DNA of 64,000 nt, from positions 19,666 to 83,665 of the forward strand of contig JAZRWH010000049.1 of the NCBI GenBank assembly GCA_045599585.1, in the 5' to 3' direction. The notes below the pieces were generated by a model. The model saw only the letters and a list, made by a program, of their open reading frames with translations. It was not told where the DNA came from and did not search any database. Positions 9,594 through 19,159 of the stretch are shown here, one piece after another (positions within the stretch are counted from its first letter, which is position 1; every line of letters starts with the position of its first letter). The position numbers were made by a program, and so were the translations under genes. This stretch comes from RGIG464 sp045599585. Its GTDB lineage: Bacteria; Myxococcota_A; Bradymonadia; UBA4248.

Positions 9594-11441
9594 ATGTCTT
9601 TGCATACCCCAACCAAAGCTCTTTTGGCGATCTGCGCGCTGTCATTAGCGAGTTGCGGAACGTCAGCCAAAAATTCGTCGAATGCTTCAGAAGCAGCTTC
9701 ACAAGATATTTGTGCTGCACCGACGCCCGTCAAACAGTTCCTGGATCGCGCAAATGCAGATTTGAAACGCATTACGACGACCGACGAACAGATGAACTGG
9801 AAATATATGACTGATATCAACGATGAAACGGAAGCTGCCGTCACTGCTTACGAAGAAAAAATGATGGCTGAACAATCCGCAATCATCGCAGAATCCCTGA
9901 CGATCAATTTAGACGACGTAAAATGTGAAGATCAAAAACGTCAGCTCAAAGCGATCCAGACCAGCCCACTCCTTCCCCCACCCAAAGATCCTGCAAAGCA
10001 ACAGCGTGCAGCCGAACTTTCGGCAAAACTTATGGGATACTATGGCGCAGCCAAATCTTGTGATGGCGATACATGCCGTGATCTTGGCGTACTTTCGCAA
10101 GTCGTAGATCACAGTACCGATGAAGCTGAGATTCGAAAGGCTTGGCTTGGCTGGCACAATGCGTTTGATACTCAAAAAAGTGCATACGTAGAATTCGTCT
10201 CTATCTCTAATGAAGGCGCTCGAGATATCGGTTACAACGATACTTCCGAACTTTGGCTCGCGGGTTACGATATGCCTTCCAAGGATTTTCAAGACGAAAT
10301 CAATGCACTCTGGAATGACCTCAAACCGCTTTACGATGAACTTCATTGTTATGTCCGTGCCAAACTTGGTGAGGTCTATGGCACAGATATTGTTCCCCAA
10401 TCTGGCCCCATTCCAGCCCATCTTTTGGGCAACATGTGGGCACAAGAGTGGACAAACATTTATCCACTCGTCATGCCGTACAAAGACGCCCCAAATATCG
10501 ATGCCACGCCCAAGATGGTAGAAAGTGGCATGACGCCGGTACAATTATTTGAAACCGTCGAAAAGTTCTACACATCACTTGGTTTGCGCGACCTTCCTAA
10601 ATCTTTCTGGACGAATTCCATGTTTGTTAAGCCAGAAGGCAAAGAAGTCGTCTGCCACGCCAGTGCCTGGGATCTCGATACCGAAGGCGATGTCCGCATT
10701 AAAATGTGCACAGATATAAATTATGATAATTTATTAACTGTTCAGCACGAGATGGGCCACATCTATTATTACTTATATTATAATCATCTTCCTTTTATAT
10801 ATCAAAATGGCGCCAATGATGGTTTCCATGAAGGAATTGGAGACACGATCACGCTTTCTGTTACGCCCAAATACCTTCATGACATTGGTCTTTTGGACGA
10901 AGTTTCTTCATCATACGAATCGACAATCAATCAGCAGATGCAAAGTGCACTTGAAAAAGTTGCCTTTCTGCCATTTGGTTTGCTCATCGACGAGTGGCGT
11001 TGGCGTGTCTTTGACGGCACAATTACACCTGAGAATTACAATGCTGGATGGTGGAAACTGCGCGAAGAGCTTCAAGGTGTAAAAGCTCCTGAACTGCGTG
11101 ATGAATCCCATTTTGATGCTGGCGCCAAATATCATGTGCCAGGAAATACGCCCTATCTGCGTTATTTCATTGCGCGTATTCTTCAATTCCAATTCCATAA
11201 AGCGCTCTGCGAAGCTGCAGGCTTTAAAGGCCCACTTCACGAATGCTCGATTTACGGCAGCAAAGAAGCTGGTGCAAAGCTCATGTCCATGCTTTCAAAG
11301 GGCGCTTCACAGCCTTGGCAAAAGACGCTTGAAGAAGTTACAGGATCGCCCAAAATGTCTGCAGCCCCAATGCTTGAGTACTACGCCCCACTCATCGAAT
11401 GGCTCAAAAAAGAGAATGCAGGACGAACTTGCGGTTATTAA
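9594..11441 (+). CDS. M2-family metallopeptidase lipoprotein (angiotensin-converting-enzyme-like)
   Basis: 615 residues from the ATG at 9594, chosen because GGAG stands six bases ahead of it; the in-frame ATG at 9582 would overlap that site. Residues 1-20 form a lipoprotein signal ending in LASC. The zinc site is HEMGH (near residue 385), with GANDGFHEGIGD about 25 residues later supplying the third ligand. This HExxH plus GAN-x-GFHE arrangement is the hallmark of peptidase family M2, dipeptidyl carboxypeptidases related to ACE. The length fits the family. It is probably membrane-anchored in the periplasm or at the surface. It is monocistronic, with a terminator at 11475-11522. Confidence 0.9.
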   Translation: MSLHTPTKALLAICALSLASCGTSAKNSSNASEAASQDICAAPTPVKQFLDRANADLKRITTTDEQMNWKYMTDINDETEAAVTAYEEKMMAEQSAIIAESLTINLDDVKCEDQKRQLKAIQTSPLLPPPKDPAKQQRAAELSAKLMGYYGAAKSCDGDTCRDLGVLSQVVDHSTDEAEIRKAWLGWHNAFDTQKSAYVEFVSISNEGARDIGYNDTSELWLAGYDMPSKDFQDEINALWNDLKPLYDELHCYVRAKLGEVYGTDIVPQSGPIPAHLLGNMWAQEWTNIYPLVMPYKDAPNIDATPKMVESGMTPVQLFETVEKFYTSLGLRDLPKSFWTNSMFVKPEGKEVVCHASAWDLDTEGDVRIKMCTDINYDNLLTVQHEMGHIYYYLYYNHLPFIYQNGANDGFHEGIGDTITLSVTPKYLHDIGLLDEVSSSYESTINQQMQSALEKVAFLPFGLLIDEWRWRVFDGTITPENYNAGWWKLREELQGVKAPELRDESHFDAGAKYHVPGNTPYLRYFIARILQFQFHKALCEAAGFKGPLHECSIYGSKEAGAKLMSMLSKGASQPWQKTLEEVTGSPKMSAAPMLEYYAPLIEWLKKENAGRTCGY

Positions 11442-11474
11442 CTGCTAACGTAAATATTTAGCATTCTATACAAC

Positions 11475-11522
11475 AAGACTGCATCGCTTTTATATTTTCC
11501 AATCAACGATGCGGTCTTTTTT
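11475..11522 (+). terminator. Intrinsic terminator of the M2 peptidase gene
   Basis: AAGACTGCATCG pairs with CGATGCGGTCTT across a T-rich loop, followed by TTTTTT. Confidence 0.8.
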
Positions 11523-11690
11523 GATTTTTATTAGCACAAAATCGATTAAATCAATATTCTTAAAATATTTCACTTAATCAAAGAATTCGCGACAGTATAT
11601 AAGTAACACCAAAAACCGCGCCAACATAAAGCGAAATAAAGCTCCAATATAGAAATACGCGTCTATTTAATGTATAAGGCAATCGCTATT

Positions 11691-11749
11691 CAGGGCAAAT
11701 GTGTGTTCTAAACGCACATTTCTGCAAAGCACAACCCCGGTAGCCCCTG
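11691..11749 (+). ncRNA. Structured leader, possibly GEMM-like (c-di-GMP-I-like) riboswitch
   Basis: It lies directly ahead of the nine-repeat Cys-rich lipoprotein. An outer stem CAGGG/CCCTG encloses GGCAAA, a 9-bp stem (AAATGTGTG/CGCACATTT, one G-U), GCAAAGC-ACA and GGTAGCC. The boxes GGCAAA...GCAAAGC-aca...TAGCC and their order recall GEMM-I cyclic-di-GMP riboswitches, which often control exported proteins in related bacteria. The second arm (P2) of GEMM is very short or missing, so it may be a variant, a decayed copy or a different RNA. Confidence 0.35.
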
Positions 11750-11765
11750 AGATTAGGAGTCTTAA

Positions 11766-13433
11766 ATGATGAGTAGATGTCCGAAATACATTCTTTTTTG
11801 CGCAGCCATGCTCTTGTTTAGCGCCTGTGCAGAGTCCGGCGTAGCACCGTGTGACAATGAAAATCCTTGTGGAGGATGCACGACTATGAATTCCGCTCCT
11901 GGCGACAAATGTGGATATTGTGGTACATTTGTTTGCTACAGCGAGGAAGAAATCCGATGCATCGATCCAGGACAAAACGCGTGTGGTGGGTGTACACAGC
12001 TCTCACATATGCCAGGAGAAGCCTGCGACGGCGGATTATGGGTTTGCGAAGCGAATGGCACAATCTCATGCAAAGAAAACGTTCAGATCAATGCATGTGG
12101 CGGCACAGCCGTACTCCCATACGCCCCCAAAACGTCGTGTGGCGTATGCGGCGTTTACGAATGTGACGGTGTCGATAACATTGTCTGTAACGATCCGGGT
12201 AAAAATGAATGTGGAGGGTGCTCTGTACTCAAAAACGCCCCCGGAGACGCATGTGGTTCCGGCTGCGGATTCTACGTTTGCGACAGCAGTGAGTCACTCA
12301 CATGCAATGATCTGGGACAAAATGCCTGCGACGGATGCAGCCAATTGGAACATGAAGTTGGTTCTCCTTGTGGTGCCTGCGGGTTTTATGAATGCCAATC
12401 CACCGACGCTGTCACGTGCAACGACCCTGGACAAAACGCCTGTGGAGGCTGTGAACCCCTTATGGCTACTGTGGGAGATCGATGTGGTGACGGAGACTGC
12501 GCTTTTTGGACTTGTGATGGTCTGAACAATGTCGTTTGCGGAAATGACGGCGCCAATGCATGTGGCGGTTGCGGCAAACTCGACCACGCCCCCGGGGATG
12601 CATGCAAAGGCGAGTATGCCTGCTGCACCTATGTTTGCGAAAATGGCGAACTTGCAAAATACGACCGTGCCCCCAACGAATGTGGCGGCTGCGAAGTTCT
12701 CGATCATGCTCCCGGAAGCAAATGCAGCAACAACGCCAAATGGTCATGCGATTATAACGATCCCACACATAACACTGTTGTTTGCGAGTGTACCGAAAAG
12801 AATGAATGCGGCGGGTGTAACCTGGATGCTGCGCCGGTCGGCACGAGTTGCTCATATTGTGGTTCCCAAAGAGGCAAAATCCTTTGCCAAGACAATGAAC
12901 CCACGTGCCTCGACAATAATGAAACGATCGATACTGCCAAAAGTGATGGCATCGCTCACAAAGACGGTGATGATAATATCTATAAATTTACGGGCGTTCT
13001 TATCAATGATCTAGACATCGACTATTACACAACCCACGTCGATGACGAGTTTTTTGCAATTCTTACACCCGAAATCTGGATCGCAAATGCCCCCGCCTAT
13101 ATGCGACTCTGTGTTTATATTCTTGAGGATCAGCTCGCGAACAAATCGCCGTATACCCCCTATACCGGTTATACCAACTCTGGTAGCGGCAAAGATAGCA
13201 ATGGCAACAAAATGACAGTCACTGCAAGCGAATCCGTCTTTGTAAAACTCAAAAACGGCAAGTCCGTGCCAGGATTCTGCTCTTTAAAAGTCGATGCAGG
13301 TACGCGCTATATGAAGATCGGCAGTTTGGCCAATTCATCAAGTACCAATTCACTTACGATGTACGTCAGTGTCGATTCTATCGCCTCCCATTATAATACG
13401 TGCAGTTCCTATACGGTTAATTTCAAATTCTGA
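11766..13433 (+). CDS. Lipoprotein with nine Cys-rich repeats
   Basis: 555 residues. Lipoprotein signal 1-21 ends in LLFSAC. From about 28 to 390 there are nine tandem units of about 38 residues; each opens with N-x-CGGC, then x-L-x-x-x-PG-x-x-C, then one or two CxxC-type cysteines and a closing C-x-DPGQ. Units differ in detail but keep six or more cysteines, so a string of small disulfide-knit modules outside the cytoplasm is likely. The last 165 residues form a cysteine-poor beta-like domain beginning DGDDNIYKF, possibly a carbohydrate- or surface-binding domain. The repeat resembles, but is not identical to, Myxococcus-type Cys-rich repeats. AGGAG precedes the ATG, and the leader at 11691-11749 suggests RNA-level control. 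Function unknown. Confidence 0.8.
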   Translation: MMSRCPKYILFCAAMLLFSACAESGVAPCDNENPCGGCTTMNSAPGDKCGYCGTFVCYSEEEIRCIDPGQNACGGCTQLSHMPGEACDGGLWVCEANGTISCKENVQINACGGTAVLPYAPKTSCGVCGVYECDGVDNIVCNDPGKNECGGCSVLKNAPGDACGSGCGFYVCDSSESLTCNDLGQNACDGCSQLEHEVGSPCGACGFYECQSTDAVTCNDPGQNACGGCEPLMATVGDRCGDGDCAFWTCDGLNNVVCGNDGANACGGCGKLDHAPGDACKGEYACCTYVCENGELAKYDRAPNECGGCEVLDHAPGSKCSNNAKWSCDYNDPTHNTVVCECTEKNECGGCNLDAAPVGTSCSYCGSQRGKILCQDNEPTCLDNNETIDTAKSDGIAHKDGDDNIYKFTGVLINDLDIDYYTTHVDDEFFAILTPEIWIANAPAYMRLCVYILEDQLANKSPYTPYTGYTNSGSGKDSNGNKMTVTASESVFVKLKNGKSVPGFCSLKVDAGTRYMKIGSLANSSSTNSLTMYVSVDSIASHYNTCSSYTVNFKF

Positions 13434-13440
13434 TATTTTT

Positions 13441-13501
13441 CCGTGCCTATTTCGCTTCCGCGAAATACGGCACGGCGCTGCGCTATTTCATACGCGCAGC
13501 G
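13441..13501 (+). repeat. Two tandem bulged hairpins; terminator-like
   Basis: 13441-13475: CCGTGCC-TATTTCGC/GCGAAATA-C-GGCACGG. 13476-13501: CGCTGCGC-TAT-TTC-ATA-C-GCGCAGCG. Each has a perfect outer stem and one unpaired C. The pair starts eight bases after the stop of the Cys-rich lipoprotein and is followed by GTTTCCTTTTTTT, so it can serve as that gene's terminator. Confidence 0.85.
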
Positions 13502-13667
13502 TTTCCTTTTTTTAATATCAGTTGCATAACACAGCATATATTATTAAACGGCACTTTTTTAGTTTTTGCCATACAACAACGATTGTCATTCTAACAAATC
13601 AAAGTTATATTTCTCCTAGTCTTGATGTCATCGTATCTCGTTCATCTTGATATCAAAGGGGATTCCA

Positions 13668-14546
13668 ATGAAAAGAATTTGTTTAATGATGATAGGACTC
13701 GCGTTGATCAGCTGCTCATCGCCAAAAGTCGCAGAAATACAGCCTCAATCAACCCAAGAAACCCAAACAGTGACACCCTCAAAAGATACAACATCGATTG
13801 AGACAGCAGAAAAACAGAATAAACAAGGAGAAGAAATTATGGCAAACTCAAGTATGACATTGGATGACCTCGGACACCAAATCGATAGCTTTAAAACAGT
13901 ATCCGGTAAAACTATCACATTCCACTGCATCAAACATGGTTCAATCCGCATCGATTTTGACGGCCTCGAATTTCACATTGACCCCGTCGCCAAACTAGAT
14001 GCAAATGTTACAGATTACAGCAAATTTCCTAAAGCTGACTACATCATTGTCACGCATGAACACTTCGATCACCTAGATCTTAACGCCATTTCCGACCTCA
14101 AAAAAGACGGTACTGTCATCATTACCAATAAAGCAAGTTCTGCAAAACTCGCTAATGCATCCATCATGTCCAATGGTGACAGCAAAACACTTCGCGACGA
14201 TATACAGCTTGAAGCTGTGCCAGCTTATAACATCACCCCCGATCATACCCAGTTCCATCCCAAAGGCAGAGACAATGGCTTTATCCTAACACTCGATGGA
14301 TTAAGAGTTTACATCGCGGGTGATACAGAAGATATCGAAGAAATGGCCAAACTTCATGATATTGATGTTGCCTTTATGCCTTGCAATCAGCCGTACACCA
14401 TGACCCCCACACAATTGGCACACGCCGTCGATATGGTTAAACCCAAAGTTCTTTTCCCATACCACTACAGCAACACAGATATGTCCGAAGTTACCACAGT
14501 GCTGAAAGACAGCAACGCTGACGTTCGCATTCGCAACTATCAATAA
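13668..14546 (+). CDS. Metallo-beta-lactamase-fold lipoprotein
   Basis: 292 residues from the ATG at 13668, chosen because AAGGGG precedes it and a lipoprotein signal (ending LALISC) starts there. A Thr/Gln/Ser-rich linker of about 50 residues follows. The domain carries the metal site THEHFDHLD, a later AGDTED and a terminal FPYHYSN histidine motif, the pattern of UPF0173/UlaG-like metallo-hydrolases. The probable location is the periplasmic face of a membrane, which is less usual for this family. The substrate is unknown. It appears monocistronic. Confidence 0.82.
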   Translation: MKRICLMMIGLALISCSSPKVAEIQPQSTQETQTVTPSKDTTSIETAEKQNKQGEEIMANSSMTLDDLGHQIDSFKTVSGKTITFHCIKHGSIRIDFDGLEFHIDPVAKLDANVTDYSKFPKADYIIVTHEHFDHLDLNAISDLKKDGTVIITNKASSAKLANASIMSNGDSKTLRDDIQLEAVPAYNITPDHTQFHPKGRDNGFILTLDGLRVYIAGDTEDIEEMAKLHDIDVAFMPCNQPYTMTPTQLAHAVDMVKPKVLFPYHYSNTDMSEVTTVLKDSNADVRIRNYQ

Positions 14547-14774
14547 TTATGCATATTTAGTTATCTCAAAGATTGGTTGTGTCTTGCGTAATTCCTACAA
14601 TAGATTACAATAATCAATGAACGCTTCGTCCAAAACAATATCTATCCGTTTTTCTTTGTTTTGACTCAGCGCATTACGGCGTAAAAGCACAGCCAATCAT
14701 TAAACAATTCACGTAAATGAAGAACCTGTTTTGCTATCATTGAGGCGTTGCAGGAAAACTTCCCCGTATAGGGA

Positions 14775-14805
14775 TCGTTACTATTAGCCATTAGCTAATA
14801 GTAAC
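14775..14805 (+). repeat. Perfect 13-bp palindrome without bulge
   Basis: CGTTACTATTAGC and its exact complement around a CATTA loop. The TAT/ATA core resembles the bulged hairpins, but the unpaired C is absent. No T-run follows. The rest of 14547-14872 shows no gene. Confidence 0.6.
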
Positions 14806-14872
14806 GCAATAGGCATACAGAATACGATGTAGGATTGAATACACTTTATCGAAATGCTTCGGTAATTTGTTC

Positions 14873-15289
14873 TTAGTATAAATAAAAATAGCTCGTATCC
14901 CCGAAGCTAAACACCTCTTTGCCACGCCCCCAATCATCTATGCAAGAAGCAGCAAATACGCCTATCGATCTGTTACAATCTTCTTGACAATCTAACATGC
15001 AGTTTTCCATGCAAAGACTATATTCGTTTTCTGCATAGCCAGCACAAATTCGAGAACAGCTATCACAAACGCCTCTACTTAGACAGGCATTTTCTATTGC
15101 ACGGTTGACATGTTTATTAACGTCACTCAACTCAACATCGTCATCGAGGTCTATCCAAAAGAACGAAATCCCAGTAAGGATCTGATCATTATAATAACCA
15201 GCGATCTGACATTCGACTTGATTCTCTCCACACCCCATTAACATTAACGCAGATAGCCCCAATCCAAACAAAAAGCCTAATTTTTTCAT
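14873..15289 (-). CDS. Small Cys-rich lipoprotein
   Basis: 138 residues. Lipoprotein signal 1-20 ends in LMLMGC. The mature part has about ten cysteines in paired spacing (CDSCSRIC, then CMENCMLDCQEDC), which suggests disulfide bonding outside the cytoplasm. It is not a family I recognise. AGGAGGAG precedes the ATG and overlaps the stop of the upstream DUF3298-like gene, so the two are probably cotranscribed. Confidence 0.7.
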   Translation of the reverse strand: MKKLGFLFGLGLSALMLMGCGENQVECQIAGYYNDQILTGISFFWIDLDDDVELSDVNKHVNRAIENACLSRGVCDSCSRICAGYAENEYSLCMENCMLDCQEDCNRSIGVFAASCIDDWGRGKEVFSFGDTSYFYLY

Positions 15290-15301
15290 AGTACACTCCT
15301 C

Positions 15302-16123
15302 CTACTTAATGGGATCAAGATCAACCATAATCATGCTGTTGTATGGCCCCATGACTTGACCGGGGTCGTAAATAACAGTGAAACCGTCTTTATCACAGCA
15401 ACGTCGCAAGATATGACGAAAATTCTCTGCTTTAGGCTCTGAACAATCTTTAATATCCGCATCTGTAACATCAATGCCAACTTCTGTTTTCATAATTCCA
15501 GGAAGCAAACGACGCGTTTCTTTAGAAAGATAATCAATCGAAACCATCCCAGAAGCTATAAAATCATCAAGTCTGAGCCGCTTTCCTGTTTTACTGTCGA
15601 ATGAAAACGTATAAACGTTAGAACTCGGATGCGCAAACCCAGAAATAGTCCGATCAAAGAAAACATAAAAATCAATATTCTCTTTTGTTGCACGGAAATT
15701 CTTATACTGGATATCGACGGTCATATGATTGTCACTTTCAGCGACCTCTTCGAAATCTTTGATTTCTTGATGAATGATACCATCAATTTCAGATTTTACG
15801 GCATCATCGATCGCCTGAATCCCGAAAGTCGGATAACTCCCCGAAAACTCGTAACGATCCTTCACAATTTTGACCGTCTGGCTCCCAACACTAAACCGAG
15901 ACAAATCCACGTCAGCGACTTCTTTTGCGTTGTTCGCTTCGACATTGACTGAGTCATCAGACTTGTTTGCTTCGTCTGTTTTCACTTCATCAGACTTGTT
16001 TGCTTCGTCAGACATAGGTAAGGCTTGAGATTCTGCCGTATCTGATGACGTTGCTTTCGAACTACAGCCCGAAACCATAACACCAGTTAGAATAAGCCCT
16101 AAAACGAACTTTGATATTCTCAT
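15302..16123 (-). CDS. DUF4163/DUF3298 lipoprotein
   Basis: 273 residues from the ATG at 16123, which begins the lipoprotein signal (ending VMVSGC). A short repeated linker (EANKSD, three times) leads to a DUF4163-type region (YPTFGIQAIDDAVKSEI) and a DUF3298-type region with FAHPSSNVYTFSFD and TGKRLRLDDF. These domains occur in PdaC- and RsiV-like extracytoplasmic proteins and are thought to bind peptidoglycan or its fragments. The frame could start at 16144, but the signal peptide favours the inner ATG. The next gene starts 12 bases after the stop. The substrate is not predictable from sequence. Confidence 0.8.
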   Translation of the reverse strand: MRISKFVLGLILTGVMVSGCSSKATSSDTAESQALPMSDEANKSDEVKTDEANKSDDSVNVEANNAKEVADVDLSRFSVGSQTVKIVKDRYEFSGSYPTFGIQAIDDAVKSEIDGIIHQEIKDFEEVAESDNHMTVDIQYKNFRATKENIDFYVFFDRTISGFAHPSSNVYTFSFDSKTGKRLRLDDFIASGMVSIDYLSKETRRLLPGIMKTEVGIDVTDADIKDCSEPKAENFRHILRRCCDKDGFTVIYDPGQVMGPYNSMIMVDLDPIK

Positions 16124-16167
16124 AAACCCCTCTCGTGATACCATAATTTTCTTACTATATAAAATGG

Positions 16168-17442
16168 CTAAATTTTATATATTTCATTAGTAATTTGACC
16201 GCGCATTGAAGTTGGATCGTCAAACACTTTTGAGAAGCGCAGATAATTCGTTGAATAACCACCAGCCGAAGAGGGACAACCCTCCTGCTTTGCATGGCTA
16301 GATTCCCAGAGAACAGGGTATGATCGACCTACAAATTTCTGTAGCTGTTCCTGAGCGATCTGAGAAATCAGAGCATCCGCCTCATTCCAACGCGCTTTTT
16401 TGACATCAGGCGCAATCTGATGAGGCATATCGTGGGCTATCGTTCCAGGTCGCGCAGAAAATCTAAAGAGATGCACGTCATCAAATCGTGCCGCGCGAAT
16501 AAAATCGATGGTTTCTTGCCAATTATCTTCGGTTTCACCAGGAAATCCAACAATTAAATCTGTCGAAATTCTAACGTCAGGAATATTTGCGCGCAGATTT
16601 TTGAGCAGTGAAAGGTAAGCTGGAATTGGCGTACGACGACGCATTGCCGTTAAAACAGCATCACTCCCACTCTGTACGGGGATATGAAAATGTGGACAAA
16701 GACGCGGATTATCACACCACATGCGCCAAAGATCCTCGCGAATATGCCAAGGTTCAATAGAACTCAATCGAATACGTTCGATCGTAGTCTGAGCAAGAAT
16801 ATCACGAATCAAATCGGGCAGACGGCGATCATTTTCCTTCCATGCGCCAAGCTGAACGCCGGTTAATATAATTTCTCGACACCCTCGAGAACTGTATGCA
16901 TTAATATCATTTAAGATAGAAATCGTCGATTCGCTTCGTTCATGTCCTCTGGCGAGTCTGACAGAACAATAGGTACATTGATTGTTACATCCGTCTTCGA
17001 TTTTTATAAAACCGCGCGTATGTGATTGGTAGGCAAGTACCTGCGCGTGCTGTTCAGAAAATAGATCTGCATGATCGACGATATACTGCGCAATCATATC
17101 GCCAGCTTTAGGTTTGTCATAACCGCGAATCATCAAAACTTCGGGCGGAATGAATTCTTCTGACTCACCTATTTCAAAAAAGTTCTCACCCTCTGGCATG
17201 AGATCAAGAGCACACCCCATGACCACAAGGCATTTTGGATTGTGCGCACACAGCTTACGCGCAATTTGTCTCGATTTACGCATCGCTTCAGTCGTTACGC
17301 TGCACGTATTGAGAAGAATGAGATCCGGGTTTTCTTCGAGACGCACAACGATATGGCCTGAGCGCTCTAAAACGCGTGCAGTCTGCTCCAACTCGGCTTC
17401 ATTCAGTCGACAGCCGAGTGCATGTAAAGCGATTGTTGCCAT
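16168..17442 (-). CDS. mtaB: tRNA t6A37 methylthiotransferase MtaB-like
   Basis: 424 residues. It is a radical SAM methylthiotransferase. The N-terminal domain has three spaced cysteines (GCRLNEAE, NTCSVTTEA, MGCAL) for the auxiliary iron-sulfur cluster. The radical SAM cluster is CNNQCTYC near residue 151. IRLSSIEPW and LIVGFPGETE are typical of the family, and a short TRAM-like end follows. The start ALGCRLN is MtaB-like rather than MiaB (which usually has TxGCQMN). MtaB adds a methylthio group to threonylcarbamoyl-adenosine 37 in ANN-decoding tRNAs. The adjacent radical SAM gene upstream may share a transcript (87-bp gap). Confidence 0.9.
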   Translation of the reverse strand: MATIALHALGCRLNEAELEQTARVLERSGHIVVRLEENPDLILLNTCSVTTEAMRKSRQIARKLCAHNPKCLVVMGCALDLMPEGENFFEIGESEEFIPPEVLMIRGYDKPKAGDMIAQYIVDHADLFSEQHAQVLAYQSHTRGFIKIEDGCNNQCTYCSVRLARGHERSESTISILNDINAYSSRGCREIILTGVQLGAWKENDRRLPDLIRDILAQTTIERIRLSSIEPWHIREDLWRMWCDNPRLCPHFHIPVQSGSDAVLTAMRRRTPIPAYLSLLKNLRANIPDVRISTDLIVGFPGETEDNWQETIDFIRAARFDDVHLFRFSARPGTIAHDMPHQIAPDVKKARWNEADALISQIAQEQLQKFVGRSYPVLWESSHAKQEGCPSSAGGYSTNYLRFSKVFDDPTSMRGQITNEIYKI

Positions 17443-17529
17443 GTATTATTTGCCTTTCTTATATTTAAAGCGTTACGATATCCACAAGGATACTATTTCT
17501 ACAATTTCTAATAAAACTCCGTTTTTGTT

Positions 17530-18957
17530 TTATTCTACAGTTTTACCCGCTTTAAGCATAGCCCGCTTCCAATCACTAAACTTCCCCCCTTGTCCAACAG
17601 CTTCAACAGCAATCGCCGCCATTTCAGGCCCTCCCTGCGCAAAAGCATGTTCAATAAAAGCCCATTTCGCCGAGACAGATCGAATCTCAGCTTTGCCTCG
17701 CAGTTTTTGCTGCAATCTTTTAATACGATTTTCAACGAGACGTATGCCCGCGAAAGGCAAATTATCGAGCGGTGTATGTCTTTTAGATACGAAAGGACTC
17801 ACGCCCAGACTTAATTTTAAACCGCCGAATCCCTCCGTCACAAAACGCGCAAATTCGTCCATATCCTCGTCAGTTTCGCCCGGAAGTCCAATCATGACGT
17901 ACATTTTAACACTCATATTACGATCGCGTGCAATGCGTCCTGCACGAAGCAATTGTTCCTCCGTGACGTCTTTTGTGAGCATTGTTCGAAGCGCTTCAGT
18001 TGGGCCATCTGCAGCAATCGTCAACGTTTTAAGCCCAGATTGTGCGAGGAGATCAATGAGTGGTTCTGTAATGCGATCCGTTCGGAGACTAGCGAGTGAA
18101 ACGAGGTGCCCTTCTGCGACCAGCCGCTCAACCATGGGAAGAAGCTCAGGATGATCCGAAACTGCAGCACCAACCAACCCCACTTTACGAACGTCTTTGG
18201 GCGTCATAGCACATACCGTATCTGCAGGAACGAGGCGCATACCCGCAGTTTCTTCGCGGCGCATGACGCAAAATTTGCATCGTCTGTGACAACCACGCTC
18301 GGATTCTATGAGAAACATATCGCCAAATTCTGTTTCTGGCGTAAGGATCTGGCTGACCGCAGGCAAACATGATTTATCAACAAAGCGGCATGGAGGAATT
18401 TTATCGCTCGTTTCTGGCGTCCAAACCTCTGGAATTTCTGAGGGAGCCGCATCTAAAAACAACTTTTTATGCGGAAATTTTCGATATACATCGCAGAATT
18501 TTTCAATCAGGCCCTCACCTTCCCCCAAGATCATACAATCTGCAACGTCCTTGAGAGTATCCATATTTGAAAAGCTCAGAGGGCCACCGATCAGCACGAG
18601 CGGCGCATTGATATCACGTTCACGCGCAAACGGACTCAGCCCCATTAACTTGAAGCATCGAATCAAATCAGGAATTTCGAGTTCATAGGCAATCGAAATT
18701 GCAATAATATCACAGTTTTGAATCGGTGTCTGGCTCTCATAACACAGAATATTGCGTGCATTTTCAACATCGTCTGGCAAAAAAGCCCGTTGCGCACAAA
18801 AGTCTTCACAATCATTAAAAAGCTTGTAAATCACCTGCATTCCAAGCGAACTCATGCTCAAAAAATAATTGCTCGGTTTGAGAAGTCCTACGCGATACTT
18901 AGCATTTTTATAAATCGTACCGCGTTCGAGTTTAAGACGACGCGTTATTTCATTCAT
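17530..18957 (-). CDS. Radical SAM protein with B12-binding-like N-terminus
   Basis: 475 residues. The first 160 resemble a cobalamin-binding Rossmann domain (IIAISIAYELEIPDLI, LVLIGGPLSFSN, CMILGEGEGLIEKF), but no DxHxxG motif is visible. The radical SAM cluster follows as GCHRRCKFC near residue 220-228, then VGLVGAAVSDHPE and MYVMIGLPGETDEDMDEF, typical of the barrel. This architecture matches the large, mostly uncharacterised B12-binding radical SAM group. It is on the same strand as mtaB. The reaction is unknown. Confidence 0.8.
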   Translation of the reverse strand: MNEITRRLKLERGTIYKNAKYRVGLLKPSNYFLSMSSLGMQVIYKLFNDCEDFCAQRAFLPDDVENARNILCYESQTPIQNCDIIAISIAYELEIPDLIRCFKLMGLSPFARERDINAPLVLIGGPLSFSNMDTLKDVADCMILGEGEGLIEKFCDVYRKFPHKKLFLDAAPSEIPEVWTPETSDKIPPCRFVDKSCLPAVSQILTPETEFGDMFLIESERGCHRRCKFCVMRREETAGMRLVPADTVCAMTPKDVRKVGLVGAAVSDHPELLPMVERLVAEGHLVSLASLRTDRITEPLIDLLAQSGLKTLTIAADGPTEALRTMLTKDVTEEQLLRAGRIARDRNMSVKMYVMIGLPGETDEDMDEFARFVTEGFGGLKLSLGVSPFVSKRHTPLDNLPFAGIRLVENRIKRLQQKLRGKAEIRSVSAKWAFIEHAFAQGGPEMAAIAVEAVGQGGKFSDWKRAMLKAGKTVE

Positions 18958-19011
18958 AATCTTCCTATATATATAAATATTTATATGTATATTTTATATT
19001 TTAATTGCGGC

Positions 19012-19076
19012 CGCTATCCTCACGTTGTGAGGATACGCGTCTCGCTGCGCCCCTATTTGCCGTTGTCAAATACGGG
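19012..19076 (+). repeat. Two bulged hairpins (plus orientation)
   Basis: 19012-19039: CGC-TATCCTCAC/GTGAGGATA-C-GCG. 19051-19076: CCC-TATTTG/CAAATA-C-GGG, with a further GCG/CGC outside. Both keep the single unpaired C on the 3' arm. Confidence 0.8.
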
Positions 19077-19159
19077 TCGCATTTTATTATATTTTAAAAT
19101 AGATTCAAAAAACACCATTTTCAAGTAGAAAGCTCGTTTGTAGCACGTCACACTATTAT

